Positions 45,074 through 49,790 of a DNA stretch of 49,790 nucleotides are shown piece after piece. A program made the position numbers and the translations under genes. Position 1 is the stretch's first letter, and each line of letters opens with the position of its first letter. A model generated the notes under the pieces. It did no database searches, was not told the origin of the DNA, and saw nothing but the letters and a program-made list of their open reading frames with translations. The stretch is from Methanolobus sp. (lineage in GTDB: Archaea > Halobacteriota > Methanosarcinia > Methanosarcinales > Methanosarcinaceae): the NCBI RefSeq assembly GCF_030682845.1, contig NZ_JAUXNK010000011.1:1-49790 (forward strand). Direction: 5' to 3'.

Positions 45074-45336
45074 TTTTTGTGTCATATGTACCTTCTTCAA
45101 TAGTTTTCTAAGTATGGTGTAATATTTTTGACATATATATAATTTTTGTTTCGCATGTGCTTGTAATTCCTATATGTATTGCACAATGCATCAAAAATCC
45201 ATACTTTCCCTATACGTATTACATGTTCAAATCGAAGCAAATTACAAAGTAAGAGCATTTTCTTAAAGTTAAAAAAATAAAAATACTATAAGTTTCAAAT
45301 GACAGGAATTGTAGAACACTACTTTAAGGTAATCAG

Positions 45337-45474
45337 ATGAGTACAGCAATGACAGAAGAAGCGATTTTAGAGCTCACGACTAAAATCCTAAAGGAGAAAC
45401 TGGTGCCCTCAATCTGCGTATTCTATTGGGACATGGCTCATAAAAAAAATAGTATTAACGAGAGGTTCAAATGA
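45337..45474 (+). CDS. Possible small ORF, 45 residues
   Basis: MSTAMTEEAILELTTKILKE and a short basic tail. No family recognised. It might belong to the same degraded gene as the next frame. Confidence 0.25.
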   Translation: MSTAMTEEAILELTTKILKEKLVPSICVFYWDMAHKKNSINERFK

Positions 45475-45593
45475 TGATGAAACTATAGAAGACTACGACC
45501 CAGTGAAGGGAATTGAAAATATAGGTCAAATATCAGAAATTTCGGTTTTGACACACAAACAATCAGGAAATTACAGAACAATGGATCACTTCG

Positions 45594-45842
45594 ATGCCAA
45601 CTTACAGTTTTGATGGTTCTAACCTCACATTAAAAGACCATATTGTTGAAGAGACATTGCCTTCAACACATGGATTGATCTACACGTTTACCAGCAGTCA
45701 TGAAGGCTATGGTAATCGCTCGGATGAAGTGTTAACTGAAACAGCCACAAACCATACAATCAGAGTTGGTCTTAGCCAGCGGAAGATCATATCGGCTGTA
45801 ATTGATGGATCATGGGATGAGATCAGACAGGTGCCAGTGTAA
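45594..45842 (+). CDS. Small hypothetical protein
   Basis: 82 residues, beta-rich and polar (LTLKDHIVEETLPSTHGLIY, then TIRVGLSQRKIISAVI). No family recognised and no clear ribosome binding site. A terminator-like hairpin follows its stop. Confidence 0.4.
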   Translation: MPTYSFDGSNLTLKDHIVEETLPSTHGLIYTFTSSHEGYGNRSDEVLTETATNHTIRVGLSQRKIISAVIDGSWDEIRQVPV

Positions 45843-45848
45843 GAAAGT

Positions 45849-45873
45849 AAGCTCACACAGATCGTGTGAGCTT
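45849..45873. terminator. Bidirectional terminator hairpin
   Basis: AAGCTCACAC (45849-45858) pairs perfectly with GTGTGAGCTT (45864-45873), between convergent frames ending at 45842 and 45907. Confidence 0.6.
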
Positions 45874-45906
45874 GAGTATATTGAGATAAGTATAAGTCAG
45901 TGGAAC

Positions 45907-47337
45907 TTACTCAGCCTGGAAATGTGACAGGTACTCCTCCAGTGTGATCAGCAGAACACTTTCCTGTCTGGCGATCTCATGCATCTTTTTTGTGAAACCG
46001 GACTTACTTATAAGGGCAAAGTGCTCTTTTCTTTCCGGCAGCCATTTTACATGTTTTGCCTTCTCCTTCAGTTCAAAATAGACATCTGCGTCTGTTCTCT
46101 GGTTCTGCCATTTACATTCGCAGAAAAGGATATCCTTTGAATCCTGATTAAGAGCCACTATGTCTATCTCATAATCATTCTTTCCTGCCGGCATGTTTAA
46201 GATCTTTCCCCATTGCCTGCCGATGGATCTGATCTGGAACGGGAGTTCATCCTGTGAACTGAGGTACATGAGTATTTCTTTGCCCACCTGCTCGAATGTT
46301 TCCCCAAGGTGTCGGTCGTAGCTCTTATCAAGGTCCTTGATAGGATGCGAGACATCGCCGGTTTCAATAGAACTCCTGTGAATCAGTACATAACGGAACC
46401 AGAAGCGAAGGAATGGATCATCGATGGAGTAAATGGTCTTGCGCGTTGATGACTTCTCAGCTACAGGGTGTTCTTTTCTCACAAAGCCAAGCTTCATGAG
46501 GGTATCCATGTAATAGGATAGGTCTTTGGCCTCAAGGAAGGCATTGGTGGCGATCTCTCCTGCTCTGGTCGCTCCCTGGGATATGGAATACAGTATATTC
46601 ATGTAAGTGGCAGGCTCCCGCAGTTCCTCCAGAAGAAGGAACTCGCCTTCGGCATAAAGCACGCTTTCTTTGGAAAATACGGAGCGTTCAAGGTTGGTAT
46701 AAAGATCCTTTTTCGGATCAAGGAAGCCCATGTAAAAGGGAATACCTCCGGTCACACCATAGATCCGCATCAGTTCCTGTGCTGTTAAACCCTGAAAGAA
46801 TTCAGCGGTGTGACGCAGAAGCAGTGGTTCTATCTTCATCTGTCCCGTCCTTCTGCCATAAAGCGGGCTGGAGCGGGCAAGGGTTGTTTTTTTCATCATG
46901 GAGACAGAGGAACCACAGAGGATCAGGTGAAATGCTCCTCCCCTGAGGACCTCATCAACAATGAGCTGGAACACAGAAGGTATGGATTCATCCTGCTGTG
47001 CCAGGTAGGAAAATTTATCGATGGCAATAATGAGTTTTTGGTCACTTTTCCATTGTTTTCTTATGTACTCGAATATCTCATCGAAACTTTCGGCGGCCGG
47101 CTCAATACCATTGAACAGGTCTGAAGCCCTTTTCCTGAACCTTAGAACATTGGACTGTGTACCTCTCATGTCTGCCAGAAAATAGATATGAGGTTTGTCC
47201 TGCATAAACTGCTGGATAAGCTCTGTCTTGCCAACACGCCGGCGCCCGTAGATAACTGTGAACGAGAAAGCGCCGGAACCATATTCCCTGTTTAGATATT
47301 CCAGCTCATGAACACGATTAACGAAATTACGGAACAT
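45907..47337 (-). CDS. Archaeal ATPase (AAA, DUF234-type)
   Basis: 476 residues from ATG 47337. Walker A is GRRRVGKTE at 31-39; the Walker B-like segment reads LIIAIDKFSYL, with Lys where Glu is usual (DEF/DEI). A winged-helix region (GATRAGEIATNAFLEAKDLS) and a C-terminal nuclease-like part with DYEIDIVALN and ILFCECKW (PD-(D/E)xK pattern) follow. Such ATPases are common in archaea as accessory genes, role unknown. ATG 47337 lies within an inverted repeat. Confidence 0.85.
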   Translation of the reverse strand: MFRNFVNRVHELEYLNREYGSGAFSFTVIYGRRRVGKTELIQQFMQDKPHIYFLADMRGTQSNVLRFRKRASDLFNGIEPAAESFDEIFEYIRKQWKSDQKLIIAIDKFSYLAQQDESIPSVFQLIVDEVLRGGAFHLILCGSSVSMMKKTTLARSSPLYGRRTGQMKIEPLLLRHTAEFFQGLTAQELMRIYGVTGGIPFYMGFLDPKKDLYTNLERSVFSKESVLYAEGEFLLLEELREPATYMNILYSISQGATRAGEIATNAFLEAKDLSYYMDTLMKLGFVRKEHPVAEKSSTRKTIYSIDDPFLRFWFRYVLIHRSSIETGDVSHPIKDLDKSYDRHLGETFEQVGKEILMYLSSQDELPFQIRSIGRQWGKILNMPAGKNDYEIDIVALNQDSKDILFCECKWQNQRTDADVYFELKEKAKHVKWLPERKEHFALISKSGFTKKMHEIARQESVLLITLEEYLSHFQAE

Positions 47338-47359
47338 AATTATTATGATTGTGTTCCGT
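47329..47359. promoter_or_regulatory. Inverted repeat at ATPase start
   Basis: ACGGAACA (47329-47336) and TGTTCCGT (47352-47359) are perfect 8-bp arms with a 15-bp spacer. The left arm covers the ATG of the ATPase gene, and a TATA-like TATATTTATAAG follows at 47359-47370. It fits an operator or a translation-controlling hairpin. Confidence 0.45.
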
Positions 47360-47446
47360 ATATTTATAAGTGATGCCATTGATACAGCAATCCATTGTTT
47401 CAGATACGTTATCGCTGTGAGTCATATCCTTGATGACCATGATATG

Positions 47447-48112
47447 TCAGAGAATGGCTGTGTTCGCATATCTAAACATATACGGACAGCTGAAGTTAGT
47501 ATAACAAGCAGCTATAATTATACTTGCTATCTCGTCATCTTCGACTGAAACAAATATGCTTTCTTTTGTTGGAAGTGGAGAGTTTGCTGCTAACTGTGCC
47601 TTGTAGTATGCCACCTCAAAGGAGCCGTCAACTCCCATGACCTCACCTGTGCTCTTCATTTCCGGTCCTAGAAGGATGTCTGAACCTTTGAGCTTTATAA
47701 ATGGGAACACAGACTCTTTTACAGCCACATGGCCTATTTCTTTTTCAGTGAGAACAAAGTCTTCGAGATTTGCTCCTGCCATACCTTGGTAGCTATCTTT
47801 GCGGTGGCCATACCTGTTACTTTTCTCACAAAAGGAACTGTGCGGCTGGCTCTTGGATTGGCTTCAAGTATGTACACATCCCCGTTGCACACAACATATT
47901 GTATATTTATAAGTCCCTTTACTTTTAATTCAAGTGAAAGATCCCGAGTATATCGCTTGATCTTCTCGATCACTCCATTAACAGGGATTATGGGGGAATG
48001 ACACAGGCTGAATCCCCCGAATGGATACCTGCTTCTTCAATATGTTCCATGATCCCGGCAATATACACATCTTTTCCATCACAGATAGCATCTACATCTA
48101 TCTCAATGGCTT
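47447..48112 (-). pseudogene. carB: carB (carbamoyl-phosphate synthase large chain) relic
   Basis: Segments of the second ATP-grasp region are readable in three frames: [31 protein letters not shown] then TAA, RYTRDLSLELKVKGLINIQY with [16 protein letters not shown], and [20 protein letters not shown] with [14 protein letters not shown]. At least one stop and two frameshifts interrupt it, and the N-terminal two thirds and the C-terminus are absent. It abuts a purE relic in the opposite direction near 48112. Confidence 0.75.
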
Positions 48113-48459
48113 TTTGAGATTATCGAAGATGCTCATAAGAACGATGTCAAAGTCTTCATAGCTGTGGTGGGACTAGCAGCGCATCTTCCCGGTGTGGTGG
48201 TAGCACACACAACGAAACCGGTTATTGGAGTTCCTGTGAATGCCGAGCTTGACGGAAATGATTCCCTGCTCTCGATGGTTCAGAAATGCCTCCGGGTATT
48301 CCGGTTGCATGTGTGGGAATTGGCAGGGGGGACAATGCAGGCATTCTCGCTGCTCAGATAATGGCAGTCACTGATAAGGAACTGGAAGCAAAAATGGCAG
48401 AATATAGAAAAGAACTTGCAGATAAAGTAGAGATGGACGCACTAAGCCTGTTCGAATAG
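48113..48459 (+). pseudogene. purE: purE (AIR carboxylase catalytic subunit) C-terminal relic
   Basis: Frame one encodes [20 protein letters not shown], then [20 protein letters not shown]. After a two-base insertion at about 48285, [20 protein letters not shown] and [16 protein letters not shown] continue to the TAG at 48457. The N-terminal third with the SDLP-type substrate motif is missing. PurE is needed for purine synthesis, so an intact copy must exist elsewhere if the pathway works. Confidence 0.75.
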
Positions 48460-48507
48460 GTTCCGTAAAGCCTAGTATCTCAAATTATGTTCAGGAAAAG
48501 ATGAATA

Positions 48508-48798
48508 TCAATCATAATATTCATCTTCCATCTTCTTCAATATTTCTTTTCCCGTGCTCGTTAAAATATATTTTTTCCAGGTTGCTTTTTCGGGAGTCAG
48601 ACATTTTATCAGATCCTTATCCTCAAGCTCCTTCAAGGCACGACTGATATTCTGTGTCGATCTGTTTGTCTCATGGGCAATGTCGGAAGCCTTGATAATA
48701 GTATGATCTTTCATAGCCTCCATTAGTACCAGACGCCGATCGACACTTATGACCCATATAAGCAGTTCATCTAACGAATTCTCATTCCGATTATCCAT
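48508..48798 (-). CDS. Small winged-helix regulator, paralogue
   Basis: 96 residues, paralogue of the protein at 30945-31232, with SDIAHETNRSTQNISRALKE. GAGGAGATCCTT directly precedes the ATG. It lies between the purE relic and purC; whether it regulates purine genes is not known. Confidence 0.75.
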   Translation of the reverse strand: MDNRNENSLDELLIWVISVDRRLVLMEAMKDHTIIKASDIAHETNRSTQNISRALKELEDKDLIKCLTPEKATWKKYILTSTGKEILKKMEDEYYD

Positions 48799-48836
48799 AA
48801 GGATCTCCTCAAATAAAGTTGTCTGGTATTGTTGTT

Positions 48837-49604
48837 TCAGATATTGGTTCCCTGTAGCTTATTGAACAGTTCCCTGTAAGCAACACTCAGATTTCCGATG
48901 CTTTTTCTGAACACATCTTTGTCAAGACTCGTTATAACTCCTTTATCAAAATCATCCTTTTTCCAGAAACGACATCCATCCGGAGTGCCCACTTCATCAG
49001 CAAGGATTATTTGACCATCAGGGGTTCTTCCATATTCTACCTTGAAGTCTGCCAGTATTATACCACTGGAAACAAGTTCCTGACTTATTATATCATTTAT
49101 TGTTTTTGTAAGATCCGTTATATATTCTATTTCCTCTTTATTTAACCAGCCATTTGCTATTATTTCGTCTGTGTCTACAGGCCGGTCCACGGCTTCGAAC
49201 TTAGTGGTGAACTCGATCATTCCACCAGGTATTGGCGAACCTTCTTCTGTTCCTACACCTTCGGGAAGTGTGATCTCGCCTGCTCTATATCGACGCAAAA
49301 AGGAACCTGCCACGTAATTTCTCCAGATGACCTCAACAGGTACTATGTCCAGACGTTTGACAATCATGCTGGTTGAGGTCGGGCATTCAATGTAGTGCGT
49401 AGGAATACCGTTTTTTTCCATGATCTTAAACCAGTGTTCCGCTATTTTGCACGTAATTTCTCCTTTTTCATCGTATTCTGATTTCTTCTTGCCATCAAAA
49501 GCAGTTACCCTGTTGGTGAATTCAAAAACGAGGTTCCCGCTTGAGCTTTCATAGATGTCCTTAGCCTTTCCTGAAGAGACATACTTGAGATTCTCTTTCT
49601 CCAT
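48837..49604 (-). CDS. purC: SAICAR synthase
   Basis: Joins aspartate to CAIR with ATP in purine biosynthesis. 255 residues. Motifs: SSGKAKDIYES at the N-terminus, RVTAFDGKKKSE, VEVIWRNYVAGSFLRRY, IILADFKVEYGRT and ILADEVGTPDGCRFW. ATG 49604 is chosen over 49643 because it starts the conserved domain and lies about 25 bp after a TATA-like TTATTTAAAC, suggesting a leaderless mRNA. Confidence 0.93.
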   Translation of the reverse strand: MEKENLKYVSSGKAKDIYESSSGNLVFEFTNRVTAFDGKKKSEYDEKGEITCKIAEHWFKIMEKNGIPTHYIECPTSTSMIVKRLDIVPVEVIWRNYVAGSFLRRYRAGEITLPEGVGTEEGSPIPGGMIEFTTKFEAVDRPVDTDEIIANGWLNKEEIEYITDLTKTINDIISQELVSSGIILADFKVEYGRTPDGQIILADEVGTPDGCRFWKKDDFDKGVITSLDKDVFRKSIGNLSVAYRELFNKLQGTNI

Positions 49605-49691
49605 ATGCAATAAATTACGCCCCTTGTTTAAATAACTTGTCATATGTTTTAATATATCTGAATCGAGGATTTTAGGATAAAGAAAGGGCTA

Positions 49692-49716
49692 ATCCCCGCC
49701 TTTTCAAAGGTGGGAT
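49692..49716. terminator. Hairpin in the region between divergent genes
   Basis: ATCCCCGCCTTT and AAAGGTGGGAT pair with one bulge. It lies between purC and the gene starting at the right edge, both reading outward, so it is not obviously a terminator and may be an operator or leftover. Confidence 0.3.
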
Positions 49717-49769
49717 ACAGCTCGTCAACTTTTCAGAGACAAGTATAAATACGTATGATAACCATATGT

Positions 49770-49790
49770 ATGATGAACAATGACAAAAAA
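49770..49790 (+). CDS. Start of a gene running off the window
   Basis: ATG 49770 opens MMNNDKK. AGTATAAATACG at about 49742-49753 is a strong TATA element about 25 bp upstream, which fits a leaderless start. Too short to identify. Confidence 0.4.

Overview
This window comes from a methylotrophic methanogenic archaeon of the family Methanosarcinaceae, most likely near Methanococcoides, Methanolobus, Methanomethylovorans or Methanohalophilus. The reasons are a form II/III RuBisCO like that of Methanococcoides, methanogen-type FilR1 regulators, DUF1638, DUF2227 and DUF2551 proteins, archaeal TATA promoters with leaderless starts, and archaeal tRNAs. The genus is inferred from remembered family features, not from a search.

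Layout. 0-4 kb: end of a FilR1-type regulator, a candidate non-coding RNA, RuBisCO, the AzlCD exporter and a DUF2227 membrane protein. 4-9.3 kb: a decayed FilR1 regulator with an in-frame TAG, an MFS exporter, a MarR repressor and a bacterial-type Lon protease; near-identical inverted repeats lie before marR and before lon. 9.4-22 kb: housekeeping and accessory enzymes (YggS, ICMT-like, radical SAM plus alpha/beta hydrolase operon, DUF1638, VOC, GNAT, M18 aminopeptidase, YkgJ) among relics of DedA, EamA and hydrolase genes. 22.9-24.1 kb: an IS1-family element beside tRNA-Leu. 24.3-28.3 kb: an MBL hydrolase, a DJ-1 protein, a chemoreceptor relic and a protein resembling MCM without a Walker motif. 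28.4-30.1 kb: a second, tandem locus of the same candidate RNA and a second IS. 30.3-38.6 kb: TIR-zinc ribbon protein, small winged-helix regulator, gamma-carbonic anhydrase, MsrA-like protein lacking its catalytic Cys, a TusA-DsrE-IscS-IscU sulfur/Fe-S operon whose IscS lacks the PLP lysine, a secreted phosphatase-like protein and an MFS carrier. 38.7-41.3 kb: AT-rich and almost gene-free. 41.3-45.9 kb: small regulators, tRNA-Gln and a gene graveyard (toxin, serpin and membrane-protein relics). 45.9-49.8 kb: archaeal ATPase, colliding carB and purE relics, a winged-helix regulator and purC.

The most interesting item is an apparently undescribed structured RNA family. It occurs at about 481-635 and, as a tandem pair, at about 28532-28770. 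The three 3' hairpins share a 20-nt loop (one substitution in one copy) while their stems vary with compensatory changes. Both loci have the same TATA region, and both have a TTCAAT-N3-ATTGAA palindrome upstream. Other points of note are two enzyme homologues missing their key residue (IscS Lys to Thr, MsrA Cys to Ser), the MarR/Lon regulatory unit, and poly-G tracts on the coding strand ahead of both transposases.
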